64,000 nucleotides of DNA from Campylobacter concisus (GTDB lineage Bacteria; Campylobacterota; Campylobacteria; Campylobacterales; Campylobacteraceae): contig NZ_CP049239.1 of the NCBI RefSeq assembly GCF_015679985.1, forward strand, positions 496,001-560,000. Direction: 5' to 3'. The stretch's first letter is position 1, and each line of letters opens with the position of its first letter. Below the pieces are notes generated by a model. That model did no database searches. It was not told the origin of the DNA and saw only the letters and a list, made by a program, of their open reading frames with translations. Shown piece by piece: positions 47,351-57,684 of the stretch. A program made the position numbers and the translations under genes.

Positions 47351-48145
47351 ATGAATAAAGACAATCTGTTTTCTCAAATTTTTGGAAAGGTTGCAAAGAT
47401 TAACTTTTTCAAACCACTTCAAGAAGCCATAAATTCTTTTTACATAAAGCTGTTTAAGATAGACATGAGCGAGTTTAAATTAGCAAATGAATATAAAAAT
47501 TTAAATGAGCTTTTTACTAGAAGGCTCATAAAACCAAGAGATTTTGATGCAGCAGATGAGATATTTATAAGCCCAGTTGATGGTACTTGTCTTAGTTTTG
47601 GTAGCACAAAGGAGCTAAGGGCCTTTAGCATAAAAGGCATGGAGTATAGTGTAAGTGAGCTATTGGGGCAGAGTGAGCTTGAGGGCGAATATGACTTTGC
47701 AAATATCTATCTTAGCCCAAAAGATTATCATCATTATCATGCGCCTTGCGATATTGCCATTAAAAAAGCCATATACATTCCGGGTAAACTTTACAGTGTG
47801 GCTGCAAAATGGCTTGCAAAAGTGGATAATCTTTATACAAAGAACGAACGCGTAGCACTATCTTGTGAGATGAAAAATAGTAAAAAACTTTGGCTTGTTT
47901 TTGTAGGTGCGCTAAATGTCGGAAAGATGAAATTTTGCTTTGATGAGCGTATACAGACAAATGCGATGGCAAATTTTACACAAATTTACGAGTATGAAAA
48001 TTTACATATCAAAAAGGGCGAGCGCCTTGGGAATTTCGAGCTTGGCTCAACTATCGTGGTACTTAGCGAAAAAGATGCGATCGAATACAATCTCTTTGAA
48101 AACAAAGAGCTTAAATTTGCTGAGACCATTGGAATAATAAAATAA
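47351..48145 (+). CDS. psd: Phosphatidylserine decarboxylase proenzyme
   Basis: 264 residues. The self-cleavage motif LGST is near the C-terminus (NFELGSTIVVL), where the serine becomes the pyruvoyl group; ISPVDGTCLSF and LSPKDYHHYHAP are the other conserved blocks. It makes phosphatidylethanolamine at the inner membrane. Confidence 0.95.
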   Translation: MNKDNLFSQIFGKVAKINFFKPLQEAINSFYIKLFKIDMSEFKLANEYKNLNELFTRRLIKPRDFDAADEIFISPVDGTCLSFGSTKELRAFSIKGMEYSVSELLGQSELEGEYDFANIYLSPKDYHHYHAPCDIAIKKAIYIPGKLYSVAAKWLAKVDNLYTKNERVALSCEMKNSKKLWLVFVGALNVGKMKFCFDERIQTNAMANFTQIYEYENLHIKKGERLGNFELGSTIVVLSEKDAIEYNLFENKELKFAETIGIIK

Positions 48146-48560
48146 ATATGCTAGGCATATAAGTAAAATTTTTTATACCCTACTTGGCCGGTGTCCCATT
48201 TGCTTAGATTTTAGTGGTAAGTTTTATATAGTCTTTAAAAAAATATTATAGATTTAAAAGTTTGTGAAAGATGATGAATACATTATTTTATCTATCGAAA
48301 TCTTTCTTGCTTTAATTGTGTTCTTCATTAAGCCATCAACCTCTGCAACTAAGAGCTATTATCTTTACTTATAAAACCCATATTGATATCACAGAGCTGA
48401 TAGCATTTACATCATTGCTTGTATAGAGAAGCTTATGTATCAATAAAGATATTAATAAGACGATATAACTTAGTATATTTTTCAAAAGAATTTTTATTAA
48501 CTATAATAAGGAAGTTTTAATTTACCTTATGCAGCCCAAGGATTAAATATTTTTTGACTA
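48146..48560. other. Intergenic stretch of about 415 bp between psd and ychF
   Basis: No intact gene is seen. On the minus strand a short piece (about 48280-48350) reads LVAEVDGLMKNTIKARKISI before stops, suggesting a decayed gene whose family I cannot name. No repeat or promoter stands out. Confidence 0.4.
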
Positions 48561-48582
48561 TTTAGCCCAAAAGAGGGCTAAA
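48561..48582 (-). terminator. Terminator of ychF
   Basis: A perfect 8-bp stem TTTAGCCC / GGGCTAAA with a 6-base loop, directly after the ychF stop, followed on the minus strand by TAGTCAAAAAATATTT. Confidence 0.65.
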
Positions 48583-48583
48583 T

Positions 48584-49687
48584 TTAAACATTAAACCTAA
48601 AGTGCATAACATCGCCATCTTGCACGATGTAGTCTTTGCCCTCAAGTCTCATCTTGCCAGCCTCTTTGGCTCCGTTTTCGCCGCCATGTGCGATATAGTC
48701 GTCATAACTTATCACTTCAGCTCTGATAAAACCCCTCTCAAAGTCGTTGTGGATGACGCTTGCTGCTTTTGGCGCTTTCCAGCCATTTGTGATCGTCCAT
48801 GCCCTAACTTCTACGACGCCAGCAGTAAAATAACTTATCAAATTTAGCTTTGCAAAAGACGTTCTTATGATCTTCTCAAGTCCGCTCTCACTCGTACCGA
48901 TAGATGCCAAAAACTCGTGTGCCTCTTCGTCGCTTAGACCTATTAGCTCCTCTTCTACTTTGGCGCAAAGCTTGATCACCTCGTGATCTGAGGCTTTTGC
49001 GTACTCTTTTAGCGCTTTTACAAATTTATTATCTTCATTAAGCCCTTCTTCATCGACATTCGCACCATAAACTACCTCTTTGGCGCTTAAAAGTCTTAGC
49101 TCTCTATTGAGTGACAAAAACGCCTCACTATCTCTTTGCTCAAAGCTACTTGCGCTTTTGCCCTCATTTAGATGAGCCAAAAGTAAATTTGCTATCTCAA
49201 GTGCCTCTTTAGCACCTTTTGCATTTGCCTTCGCCTCTCTTGTGAGCTTTTCTATCTTTTTGTTTAGCTGCTCGATATCAGCTAGTATGAGCTCGGTTTG
49301 GATGATCTCAATGTCTCTTACTGGATCGACACTGCCCTCGACGTGAGTGATGTTTTCGTCCTCAAAGCAGCGAACTATGTGCAAAATAAGCTCTGTCTCT
49401 CTAATGTTTGATAAAAATTTATTGCCAAGTCCCTCGCCAGAGCTCGCCCCTTTTACAAGGCCAGCGATATCGACAAATTCGATGGTTGAATACTGAATTT
49501 TATTAGGATTAACTATCTTTGCAAGCTCATTTAGGCGCTTATCAGGCACTGGCACAATGGCTTTGTTTGGCTCGATAGTGCAAAACGGATAGTTTGCGCT
49601 CTCGGCATTTTGCGCCTTTGTAAGTGCGTTAAATGTCGTTGATTTGCCCACATTTGGTAGGCCTACGATTCCAACTGAAAGTCCCAT
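48584..49687 (-). CDS. ychF: Ribosome-associated GTPase/ATPase YchF
   Basis: 367 residues from the ATG at 49687, which overlaps the pepA stop (TGATG). G1 GLPNVGKST, the switch [20 protein letters not shown], a coiled coil and a C-terminal TGS domain (FNV ending). YchF binds ATP as well as GTP and is involved in translation and stress responses. Confidence 0.96.
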   Translation of the reverse strand: MGLSVGIVGLPNVGKSTTFNALTKAQNAESANYPFCTIEPNKAIVPVPDKRLNELAKIVNPNKIQYSTIEFVDIAGLVKGASSGEGLGNKFLSNIRETELILHIVRCFEDENITHVEGSVDPVRDIEIIQTELILADIEQLNKKIEKLTREAKANAKGAKEALEIANLLLAHLNEGKSASSFEQRDSEAFLSLNRELRLLSAKEVVYGANVDEEGLNEDNKFVKALKEYAKASDHEVIKLCAKVEEELIGLSDEEAHEFLASIGTSESGLEKIIRTSFAKLNLISYFTAGVVEVRAWTITNGWKAPKAASVIHNDFERGFIRAEVISYDDYIAHGGENGAKEAGKMRLEGKDYIVQDGDVMHFRFNV

Positions 49688-51138
49688 CAATTCTCCTTGC
49701 TAAGTGCTTGTAAAAAGTATAAATTCATCCTAACGCCAGCTCCACTCGCACCTGCTTGGTTATATCCCCAAGCCTTTTCGCGGTATACTGGGCCTGCGAT
49801 ATCAAGGTGTAGCCACTTATCTTTATACTCATCTTTGATAAATTTAGCTAGAAACATACCAGCTGTGATCGCGCCGCCATATCTGCTTGAGGCGCAGTTG
49901 CTAACGTCTGCGATCTGGCTTTTGATGAGCTCGCTAAGATAAGGGTTAAAATCAAGTATAGTTGCTAGCTCGCCGCTATCTTTTATCTTGTTTTTAAACT
50001 CGCTTTTTAGGCTCTCGCTGTTGCCCATGATGCCTGTTGTGTATTCGCCAAGTCCCACGACACAAGCGCCAGTTAGGGTTGCCATGTCGATTAGGATGTC
50101 TGGCTTAAAGTCCTGCGCGTAGCTTAGGCAATCAGCCAGCACCAAACGCCCCTCTGCGTCGGTGTTTCTAACCTCTATGCTAACGCCACTTCTTGAAATA
50201 AGCACATCATCTGGCTTATAGGCGTTGCCGCCGATCATATTTTCAGTTGCACCCAAAATGGCGTGAATTTCAAATGGTAAATTTAGCTCCGCTGCGCCTT
50301 TTATGATGCCAAGAGCTGCTGCTGCGCCGCTTTTGTCTGATTTCATAGTGAGCATATAATCAGCCGGTTTCAAGCTAAGGCCGCCACTATCGTATGTTAG
50401 GCCTTTGCCGACAAATATGATGCGTTTTTTAGATTTTTTAGGCTTGTAGGTTAGATGGATAAGTCTTGGTTTGTGCACGCTTGCGCGATTTACTGCCAAA
50501 AATGCGTTCATATTCTCTTTTGCTAGAAATTTCTCGTCATAGACCTCACACTTTATGCTTGCGATATTTTTGGCTAAATTTTGCGCATCCTCGGCCATCT
50601 TTTGCGGTGTGTAAATTTCTGGAATTTCATTTACGATATCTTTTGTAAAATTTGTAGCACTTGCTATTATCTCTGCCTCTTTAAAGCCCTCACTCGCGGC
50701 TTTTAGATCGACCTTTTTGCCTACAAATTCTTCAGTCGAGAAGATGATCTCTTTAAGGGTGTATTTCTCTTTTTTCTCTTTATACTTGTTAAATTCATAA
50801 CTTCCAAGCAAAAAGCCCTCAGCTAGCGCCTCAAAGCTTAGTTTTTGACACTCTGCTACGTAAGAAGCTAGCTTTATGCTCTTAATGTTTAGCGATTTTA
50901 GTGCGTTATAAGCTTTAGCAGCTGCAACTCTAAGCTCGTCAAGATCAAGCTTAGAAAGTGGTACGTAAGCCCTTTTTGCCTCGCTTAGGACAAGGACACT
51001 CTCACCTTTATAATTATTAAATTTAATAACCTCTTTATCGCCTATAAATTTATGTTTTAAGTCCTTATCTACTACGAAAATTAGTTCAATATCAGCTTTT
51101 ATATCTTTTAATTTTTTATCAACTATTTGAAACTGCAT
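49687..51138 (-). CDS. pepA: Leucyl aminopeptidase (M17)
   Basis: 483 residues. The two-metal site is intact: FVGKGLTYDSGG, KSDKSGAAA and NTDAEGRLVLAD. It removes N-terminal residues from peptides in the cytosol, important in amino-acid-using campylobacters. It is part of rpiB-coil-apt-dedA-pepA-ychF, all tightly packed; it overlaps dedA by 20 bases. Confidence 0.95.
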   Translation of the reverse strand: MQFQIVDKKLKDIKADIELIFVVDKDLKHKFIGDKEVIKFNNYKGESVLVLSEAKRAYVPLSKLDLDELRVAAAKAYNALKSLNIKSIKLASYVAECQKLSFEALAEGFLLGSYEFNKYKEKKEKYTLKEIIFSTEEFVGKKVDLKAASEGFKEAEIIASATNFTKDIVNEIPEIYTPQKMAEDAQNLAKNIASIKCEVYDEKFLAKENMNAFLAVNRASVHKPRLIHLTYKPKKSKKRIIFVGKGLTYDSGGLSLKPADYMLTMKSDKSGAAAALGIIKGAAELNLPFEIHAILGATENMIGGNAYKPDDVLISRSGVSIEVRNTDAEGRLVLADCLSYAQDFKPDILIDMATLTGACVVGLGEYTTGIMGNSESLKSEFKNKIKDSGELATILDFNPYLSELIKSQIADVSNCASSRYGGAITAGMFLAKFIKDEYKDKWLHLDIAGPVYREKAWGYNQAGASGAGVRMNLYFLQALSKEN

Positions 51139-51724
51139 GTCTTCTATCTCTCCTTTCGTTTAAAATTTTATTTTCGATGCGCTTAAATGTATATATCAAA
51201 AGCCCCATAAATATAGCAACTACTGGGATAGCAACGTACCAGTGCTCTTTTGCTTTTTGAAGTAGCACTAATATATGTTCGCCAAGTATCCAAGCAGGTA
51301 TGGTGGTGATCGCTGCCCAGCACCAAGCGCTGATCAAATTTATAAAGGCGTATTTTTTAGCGTCATAGCCGGTAAGTCCTATGCAAAGCGGTATGATGAC
51401 TCGAAACCCATACATATAGCGTTGCAAAAAGATGATCGGCCAGCCGTATTTTTTCAGCATTATGTGCGCCACTGCAAATTTTCTCCGCTGCGTGTGAAGC
51501 CTTTTTGCGATGTATTTTTTATTGTAACGACCAAGGTAGAAGTAAATTTGATCTCCCACAAAGCCTCCAAGTCCAGCCACAAAGATAGCAAGTGCGATGT
51601 GCATGTGCGTGGTGTGAGCGAGAATTCCAGCCATTATTAAGGCCATCTCGCCCTCCATGATACACCAGACAAAAAGTATGATGTAGCCGTACTCTTTAAG
51701 CAGTTCTATAAAAAACTCTTCCAT
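51119..51724 (-). CDS. DedA-family membrane protein
   Basis: 201 residues with four or five hydrophobic helices and the DedA signature FVGDQIYFYLGRYNKK, RFAVAHIMLKKYG-like amphipathic stretch and RYMYGFRVIIPLCIG. DedA proteins maintain membrane homeostasis; some flip lipid carriers such as undecaprenyl phosphate. Located between apt (1 base) and pepA (overlap). Confidence 0.9.
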   Translation of the reverse strand: MEEFFIELLKEYGYIILFVWCIMEGEMALIMAGILAHTTHMHIALAIFVAGLGGFVGDQIYFYLGRYNKKYIAKRLHTQRRKFAVAHIMLKKYGWPIIFLQRYMYGFRVIIPLCIGLTGYDAKKYAFINLISAWCWAAITTIPAWILGEHILVLLQKAKEHWYVAIPVVAIFMGLLIYTFKRIENKILNERRDRRHAVSNS

Positions 51725-51725
51725 T

Positions 51726-52274
51726 CTAAACCTCTAAAACGCTGTAAATTTTAGTAAGCGACTTTAGCTTTTCGCTACCTTTTAGATCGACTAGATCTAT
51801 GAGAAAGCAAGCTTCTACGCAGGTTGCGTTAGTTTGGTTAATAAGCTCAACTGAAGCCTTCGCAGTGCCACCAGTGGCTATGAGATCGTCCACCAAAAGC
51901 ACTCTAGCGCCCGCTTTTTCTCCAAAAGCATCGATGTGAATTTGCACTTCATCGACGCCATATTCTAGGCTATATTTTTGAGAAAGCGTGATAAAAGGCA
52001 GTTTTTTTGGCTTGCGAATAGGCACAAAAGGCAGCCTTAGCCTTGCCGCAAGTGCCGCGCCAAAGATGAAGCCACGTGACTCGATGCCAGCGATATAGTC
52101 GATATTTGCATTCTCATATCTAGCCACCAAATGATCTATCAAAAAGTTAAATGCTTCTTTGTTATTTAGTAGCGTCGTGATGTCGCGAAAAACTATGCCA
52201 GGCTTTGGAAAATCGTTTATACAGCGAATAGAGTTTAGTAAAAATTCTCTTCCTTTTTGATCTAAAATTTTCAT
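51726..52274 (-). CDS. apt: Adenine phosphoribosyltransferase
   Basis: 182 residues. PRPP-binding motif [14 protein letters not shown] and substrate segments [11 protein letters not shown] and [12 protein letters not shown]. It salvages adenine to AMP. A short gap of 20 bases separates it from the upstream coiled-coil gene. Confidence 0.96.
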   Translation of the reverse strand: MKILDQKGREFLLNSIRCINDFPKPGIVFRDITTLLNNKEAFNFLIDHLVARYENANIDYIAGIESRGFIFGAALAARLRLPFVPIRKPKKLPFITLSQKYSLEYGVDEVQIHIDAFGEKAGARVLLVDDLIATGGTAKASVELINQTNATCVEACFLIDLVDLKGSEKLKSLTKIYSVLEV

Positions 52275-52294
52275 AAATTTCCTTAAATTTGATG

Positions 52295-52627
52295 TTAAAG
52301 TAGCGCTTCGATCTTGCCTTCAAGCTCACGAATGCGTTGTCTTAGCTTATCGTTTTCTAAGCGGTACTGGGAGTTTCTTGTGCGAAGTGAGGTTACGTCG
52401 TTTTTAGTTTTGTTTAGCTCATCTGTTAAGATGTCGATGTTGCCTAGACTTCGTTGAAGTTGGATCTGAAATTTTCTTATGACGACCTCGGTGTCTTGGA
52501 GGTTATTTTTCATAAAATCTTTTGTCGCACGCTCTTTTTTTAGAAGCGTTTTGAAGTAAAAAACCATGACGGTTAGGTAGATCGCAGCACAAACAAGAGC
52601 GGTAAAAACGATCCACTCGCCTATCAT
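52295..52627 (-). CDS. Membrane-anchored coiled-coil protein
   Basis: 110 residues: one N-terminal membrane helix ([20 protein letters not shown]), then about 80 residues of heptad-rich charged helix ending [16 protein letters not shown]. Overlaps rpiB by four bases. No enzymatic motif; probably a structural or scaffolding membrane protein conserved in the same order in C. jejuni as remembered. Confidence 0.8.
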   Translation of the reverse strand: MIGEWIVFTALVCAAIYLTVMVFYFKTLLKKERATKDFMKNNLQDTEVVIRKFQIQLQRSLGNIDILTDELNKTKNDVTSLRTRNSQYRLENDKLRQRIRELEGKIEALL

Positions 52628-53067
52628 TTGCCTGCCTCAAGCTCTATTTTTTTGACTCTTCTTTCGTGTCTGCCGCCTGCAAACTCAGTCTTTAAAAAGG
52701 CTTCAACCGCCGAGATAGCCACGCCAGCGCCGATAACTCTTGCGCCAAAAGCGATCACGTTTGCGTCGTTGTGCTCTCTGGCAAGTCTAGCGGTAAATTC
52801 GTCGTGGCAAAGGGCGCATCTTACGTTTTCGTGCCTGTTTGCAGCTATTGATATGCCTATGCCAGTGCCACAAACTAGCACGCCGTAGCAGTTAGGCTCA
52901 AGCTTGCTCGCCAGCAAATGCGCATAATCAGGGTAATCAACGCTATTTTTATCGTTTGTGCCAAGATCAACCACTTCGTATCCAAGCCCTTTAATGGCCT
53001 CTTTAAGCTCGTTTTTTAGCTCAAAACCAGCGTGATCGCTAGCTAAGAAAACTTTGTCTATCTTCAT
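52624..53067 (-). CDS. rpiB: Ribose-5-phosphate isomerase B
   Basis: 147 residues from the ATG at 53067. FLASDHAGFELKNEL at the start and the catalytic-cysteine loop VCGTGIGISIAANR. It links ribulose-5-phosphate and ribose-5-phosphate. First gene of the minus-strand operon down to ychF. Confidence 0.95.
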   Translation of the reverse strand: MKIDKVFLASDHAGFELKNELKEAIKGLGYEVVDLGTNDKNSVDYPDYAHLLASKLEPNCYGVLVCGTGIGISIAANRHENVRCALCHDEFTARLAREHNDANVIAFGARVIGAGVAISAVEAFLKTEFAGGRHERRVKKIELEAGK

Positions 53068-53176
53068 GAAAAGTCCGTTAAATTTTTTGTTGATTATAGT
53101 CAAAGTTGCATTAAAATAAAATTTTACTCTCAGCCAAAATGAAGCTATAATTTACCAAAAATTTAAAGGAGAAAAT

Positions 53177-54562
53177 GTGAAAAAAGTGCTCTTTTTAGCG
53201 GCTTCTACGCTAGCCTTTGCAAATGAAAATCTAATAGAGATCTACACAGATCAAACCATCATCACTCAAAAATTTAGCGACGCAAATAGCTCTTTTAGTG
53301 CCTTTGTGCCAGAAGGTGTGCAGAGTGAGAGCATCACTATAAATGGGGATTGTGACGTGAATGCTTATCTAAAAAAGATCAGCGAAGAAAATAGCCCAAG
53401 TTACATAAAATGGAAGCAAGAAGTTGTAAATTTAAGTAGTAAGATTGAGGCGCTAAATGCAAGAGGTAGGTTTATAGAGCAAGCTTTGATAGGAGAAAAC
53501 AAAAGTAACGATGTGACAAAAAGAGCTGATGAGTTTTATAAATTTAGCCTAGAAAATATCGAGAAAATCTCAGCTGCTAAAAGTGAGCTTGAAGTGCTTA
53601 AAGAAAATGAGCCAAAGAGCGAGATGGCTGGATTTTTGCAGCTTGATATGAAATTTGCTTGCAGTCCAAAAGAAGCGACGCTTTCATATATGGATGATGA
53701 TGCCCCAAAGACGCTAAATGAAATTTATGCAGACACAAAAAACAAAAAGATCTTGATAAAACAAGAAATTTTACTCAGCAACCCATATGCTAGCGATGTT
53801 AAAAATTTAAAGCTCGCCATCTATCCGACCAGATATCAAAAAGCGCTTGCTCCAAGCAAGTTCTACCCTTGGTACGAGGAGAGTGAGGTGGGGACTGATG
53901 GTTACGGCGCTTCAAAAAATATGCTAAAAGCTGCGAAAGTCACTGCTGAGGTCGCTGATATGCGTGTGCAAAGAGATGAAAATGAGTTTGCCAAAATTTG
54001 GAAGATAGATGGGATAAATTTAGCAAAAGGCGAGAGCAAATATATAACTTATGACACGCAAAAAATGGATGCAAATTTTAGCGTTTTTGCTGATTTTTAC
54101 GGCTCGCTAAAGGCATATAACGTAGCTAGCTTTAAGCTAAATGATGATCTAACGCCAGCTAAAACGCAGTTTTACGTTAATGGCGTGAGTGTTGGTAGTC
54201 CTAGCGAGTTTGAGATAAAAGCTAAAGATGAGGCCTCTCAGCTCTTTTTAGGACAAAACGAGCTAATCGAGCTTAAAAAAGAGCGCTTAAATAAATTTAA
54301 AAAGAGCTCGCTTCTTGGCAAAGAGCGCATAAGCGAAGAGGGCTATGAGATAAGTGTCAAAAATAACTCAAGCAAGAGCGTTGATATCACTTTGGTCGAT
54401 CGTGTGCCAGTCTCTGCTGACGAGGCGGTAAAGGTCGAGATAAAGGGCTTTGATAAAAAAGATATCAGCAAAGAGGGTAGGGTGGAGCTCAAATTTAGCC
54501 TTGCACCAAAAGAGGAATTTAAAAAAGAGTACTCTTATAAGATCACAAAGCCAAAAATTTAG
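53177..54562 (+). CDS. DUF4139-domain exported protein
   Basis: 461 residues with a signal peptide (VLFLAASTLAFANE) and a GTG start after AAAGGAG. An N-terminal strand region, a coiled-coil centre (residues 85-145), and a C-terminal DUF4139 part (TLNEIYADTKNKKILIKQEI, LLSNPYASDVKNLKLAIYP, EYSYKITKP). Proteins of this family are related to mucoidy-inhibitor A; function is not established. A bidirectional terminator covers its stop. Confidence 0.8.
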   Translation: MKKVLFLAASTLAFANENLIEIYTDQTIITQKFSDANSSFSAFVPEGVQSESITINGDCDVNAYLKKISEENSPSYIKWKQEVVNLSSKIEALNARGRFIEQALIGENKSNDVTKRADEFYKFSLENIEKISAAKSELEVLKENEPKSEMAGFLQLDMKFACSPKEATLSYMDDDAPKTLNEIYADTKNKKILIKQEILLSNPYASDVKNLKLAIYPTRYQKALAPSKFYPWYEESEVGTDGYGASKNMLKAAKVTAEVADMRVQRDENEFAKIWKIDGINLAKGESKYITYDTQKMDANFSVFADFYGSLKAYNVASFKLNDDLTPAKTQFYVNGVSVGSPSEFEIKAKDEASQLFLGQNELIELKKERLNKFKKSSLLGKERISEEGYEISVKNNSSKSVDITLVDRVPVSADEAVKVEIKGFDKKDISKEGRVELKFSLAPKEEFKKEYSYKITKPKI

Positions 54563-54582
54563 AGCAAATTTGCTCTAAATTT
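54555..54582. terminator. Bidirectional terminator shared by two convergent genes
   Basis: A perfect 28-base palindrome, arms AAATTTAGAGCAAA / TTTGCTCTAAATTT, contains the stop of the DUF4139 gene and reaches the stop of the site-2 protease gene. Confidence 0.75.
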
Positions 54583-55240
54583 AGCCATTTATAAAGGTAC
54601 TTGCGATATCTAAAACGTATCTTGTCGGATAAAAGATAGTATCTTTTAAAGGCGAGACGAGGATGATGATAAGGATGACAAAGCCATATCGCGAGATGGC
54701 CTCTAGCTTTTCAGCTAGTGCGTGAAAGCCAAAATTTCTAAGCGCATACTCGAGCGCGTGAAAGCCGTCAAGTGGCGGGATCGGATAGAGATTAAAGATG
54801 GCTAACATCAAATTTAAAAGTGCAAGCGTAAATAAAAACTGAAGTAAAATTTCAAAGGTTTCTATATTTAATAAAGCTTTTAGCACAAAAAGTGACAAGA
54901 TGCCTAAGATGACGTTGTAGCAAATGCCAGCTAGACTTACGTAGATAGCTGCCTTATATCCGCCATTTCGCACGACTGTGTAGGTATTTACAGGCACTGG
55001 TTTTGCCCAGCCAAACATCATACCAGTGCTTAGGTAAAGCACCAGTGGCACGATGATAGTGCCAACTGGGTCGATATGTTTTATAGGGTTTATGCTAAGC
55101 CTACCAAGATTTTTTGCGGTGTTGTCGCCAAATTTATAAGCGACATAGCCATGAGCGATCTCGTGACCGACGATGGCGATTATTAAAGAGATGACGATAG
55201 TGGCGACTTTGACTATATCTATGTTATCAATGAAGCCCAT
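54581..55240 (-). CDS. Site-2 protease family membrane metalloprotease (M50)
   Basis: 219 residues, about five membrane helices. The zinc motif GHEIAH is in helix 2 and the third ligand lies in YPIPPLDGFHAL. Short form without PDZ domain, as in minimal site-2 proteases. Substrate unknown. The start overlaps the lepB end by 14 bases. Confidence 0.9.
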   Translation of the reverse strand: MGFIDNIDIVKVATIVISLIIAIVGHEIAHGYVAYKFGDNTAKNLGRLSINPIKHIDPVGTIIVPLVLYLSTGMMFGWAKPVPVNTYTVVRNGGYKAAIYVSLAGICYNVILGILSLFVLKALLNIETFEILLQFLFTLALLNLMLAIFNLYPIPPLDGFHALEYALRNFGFHALAEKLEAISRYGFVILIIILVSPLKDTIFYPTRYVLDIASTFING

Positions 55241-56132
55241 CTACTTCGCCTTCTTTTAGAGCTTTGTTAGTGAAAAATTCGTCATTTTCTATCGTATTTA
55301 CAAAGCGTCCGATACGCTCCCAGCGCACATTGTAGTTCCTGTCCCAACTAAAATATATAAACCAAGGCTGACCAACTATATCTTTATAAGCCACGCTTCC
55401 CCAAAAACGGCTATCGTTTGAGTGATCGCGGTTGTCGCCTATCATGAAGTATTCGTCTTTTGGCACTTTTACGTAAAATGCATTAAGGTTAAAATTTGGA
55501 TTTTGCGGCAATGAGCTAATGGACACTGGCTTCATAAAAACACTATCTTTGTTTGTATTTAGCATGAAAACCATCTGCTCAAATAAATTTACATTTTCGT
55601 CATAGTGGATGCCGCTAAACCTATATGGCTCTTTTATGAAAAGTTTGCCATCAAGCTCGGCTATATCGCTACATGAGTAGCCAAATTTACTCTCTTTACC
55701 ATTTAAATTTTCACGGCAGTTTGCCTTTATGAAATTATCTCCCTCTTTTGGACGCAAATACAAGGCTTTTTCGGTAAATACTATCTCATCTTCGCTTGTG
55801 GCAAAGCAGCGTTTTACAAAGTGGGTCTTTTCGTCTTTTGGATAACGAAAGACGACTATATCTCCTCTTGCTGGGCCATCACCTGTTACGAGATGTCCAT
55901 TATCGTTTAGCTCAGGTAAAATTTTTACTTCAAGCCATGGAATTCTTGGTGTTGGTATACCATAAACAAATTTTTTGGCGAATAAAAAATCACCAACCAA
56001 AAGCGTATTTTTCATCGAACCAGACGGAATAACAAAGGCTTGAGCTATGAAAAATATAACAAAAAGCACGATGATGACCGTGCCAGTCCAGCTCGAGCAA
56101 AAGTCATAAAATTTAGTAAAAAATTTTTTCAT
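55227..56132 (-). CDS. lepB: Signal peptidase I
   Basis: 301 residues. One N-terminal membrane helix, catalytic serine in PSGSMKNTLLVGDF, general-base lysine in GDIVVFRYPKDEKTHFVKR, and GDNRDHSNDSRFWG near the C-terminus. It removes Sec and Tat signal peptides, including those predicted in this window. A large insertion in the middle (about residues 110-190, with two Cys) is typical of this group. Confidence 0.95.
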   Translation of the reverse strand: MKKFFTKFYDFCSSWTGTVIIVLFVIFFIAQAFVIPSGSMKNTLLVGDFLFAKKFVYGIPTPRIPWLEVKILPELNDNGHLVTGDGPARGDIVVFRYPKDEKTHFVKRCFATSEDEIVFTEKALYLRPKEGDNFIKANCRENLNGKESKFGYSCSDIAELDGKLFIKEPYRFSGIHYDENVNLFEQMVFMLNTNKDSVFMKPVSISSLPQNPNFNLNAFYVKVPKDEYFMIGDNRDHSNDSRFWGSVAYKDIVGQPWFIYFSWDRNYNVRWERIGRFVNTIENDEFFTNKALKEGEVDGLH

Positions 56133-56134
56133 TA

Positions 56135-56995
56135 TTAGGCTCTTTTGTGGCTAGCTATCTTAGCTTGGGCTGCAAGGATTGTGTTATTTAAAAGCATCGC
56201 AATCGTCATCGGACCTACGCCCCCAGGAACAGGCGTGATGTATGAGCATTTTGGTGCGACCTCGTCAAAGTCCACATCGCCTACAAGCCTACCATCATCA
56301 AGTCTATTTATGCCAACGTCAACTACTACTGCGCCTTCTTTTAGCATATCAGCCTTTAAGAAAAATGGCTTACCAATGGCTGCGACGATGAGGTCGGCAT
56401 TTTTACAAATTTCTTTTAAATTTTTAGTCTTGCTGTGAGTCACGGTAACGGTTGCCGAGGCGTTTAAAAGCAAATTTGCCATAGGCTTGCCAACAATGTT
56501 GCTTCTACCGATCACCACCGCGTTTAGTCCAGCCACATCAATTCCATACTCTTTTAAAATTTCCATCACGCCAAGCGGTGTGCAAGGCACAAAACCATCA
56601 AGTCCACTAACAAGTTTACCGACATTTACAGCGTGAAAGCCATCTACGTCTTTTGCTGGATCGATCGTTGCTAAAACGGTATTTGTATCTATATGTTTTG
56701 GAAGCGGCAACTGCACCAAGATGCCGTGGATACTATCGTCTAAATTTAGCACATTTATAAGCGCTAGAAGCTCTGCTTGGGTTGTATTTTCGCTTAGACG
56801 GTGAGCTACGCTTTTTATGCCGTATTCGTTGCAGGCTTTTTCTTTGGCTCTAACGTATGTTTGAGATGCTTTATCTTCGCCTACTAAGATAACAGCTAGG
56901 GTTGGCTCTACGCCAAATTTTTTTAGTTCTTGAGCTCTTACTTTTACGCTTTCTTTGACCTTTAAAGATACGGCTTTGCCGTCTAAAATTTTCAT
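56135..56995 (-). CDS. folD: Methylenetetrahydrofolate dehydrogenase/cyclohydrolase
   Basis: 286 residues. [14 protein letters not shown] holds the catalytic Tyr and Lys; [23 protein letters not shown] and [15 protein letters not shown] are the standard blocks. It provides one-carbon units. Two bases separate it from lepB. Confidence 0.96.
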   Translation of the reverse strand: MKILDGKAVSLKVKESVKVRAQELKKFGVEPTLAVILVGEDKASQTYVRAKEKACNEYGIKSVAHRLSENTTQAELLALINVLNLDDSIHGILVQLPLPKHIDTNTVLATIDPAKDVDGFHAVNVGKLVSGLDGFVPCTPLGVMEILKEYGIDVAGLNAVVIGRSNIVGKPMANLLLNASATVTVTHSKTKNLKEICKNADLIVAAIGKPFFLKADMLKEGAVVVDVGINRLDDGRLVGDVDFDEVAPKCSYITPVPGGVGPMTIAMLLNNTILAAQAKIASHKRA

Positions 56996-57078
56996 ATTGG
57001 ATCCTTATTTAAAAGCTTTTTTAATCACAAGGGTGGTATCATACCTAAAATTAAATTAAAATTTTTAAAGAGAGGTTT

Positions 57079-57684
57079 ATGCGGTCTGTTTTTTTGATTT
57101 TGCTTTTTTGTGTGGCGATTTTTGGTGCTGATTTTATCACAAAGACCGAATATGCCAAGATGCTCTACCTAAATCCACGCGGCATAGGATGTGATAAATG
57201 TCACGGCGCAAAGGGCGAGGGCAGTCTAATCTCTAAATACAAGCACTTTGATAAAAAGGCAAACAAAACGGTCGATGATGAGCTTAGAGCGCCAAAGATA
57301 AATGATATAGATTTTGAAAGCTTTAAAGCCGCTTTAACTAAGCCAAAAGGCGTCATGCCAAGCTACTTTTTGACAGACGAGGAGACTACGATTCTTTATG
57401 AATACATTACAAATAAGATAAATACTCCTTCAAAAGCAGCAAAAGCGCAAAATTTGGGCAAGCCAGTTTCCACTGATACGACGCAAAAACAGCCAGAGCA
57501 ATCTGCCAAAGCCGCCCCTGCTACAAAACCAGCAGAACCAGCTAAAACTACCACAGCTAAGCCAGCTGAGTCAGCAAAAACCGCTACTACGCAAGCACCA
57601 AAGTCGCCAGTAAAACTAGTAACAAATCAAAAAGATAATCAAAAGACAAATTTAAAAACACAAAATCAAAAGGATAAAAAATGA
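57079..57684 (+). CDS. Small periplasmic monoheme c-type cytochrome with Lys/Ala/Pro-rich tail
   Basis: 201 residues. A signal peptide ([14 protein letters not shown]), one heme site CDKCH followed by GAKGEGS, and a MPSYFL segment whose Met may be the axial ligand. From residue 120 on the protein is a low-complexity [12 protein letters not shown]-type tail that could span the periplasm or bind peptidoglycan. Overlaps hemL by four bases; hemL makes the precursor for heme, an apt neighbour. Confidence 0.82.
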   Translation: MRSVFLILLFCVAIFGADFITKTEYAKMLYLNPRGIGCDKCHGAKGEGSLISKYKHFDKKANKTVDDELRAPKINDIDFESFKAALTKPKGVMPSYFLTDEETTILYEYITNKINTPSKAAKAQNLGKPVSTDTTQKQPEQSAKAAPATKPAEPAKTTTAKPAESAKTATTQAPKSPVKLVTNQKDNQKTNLKTQNQKDKK

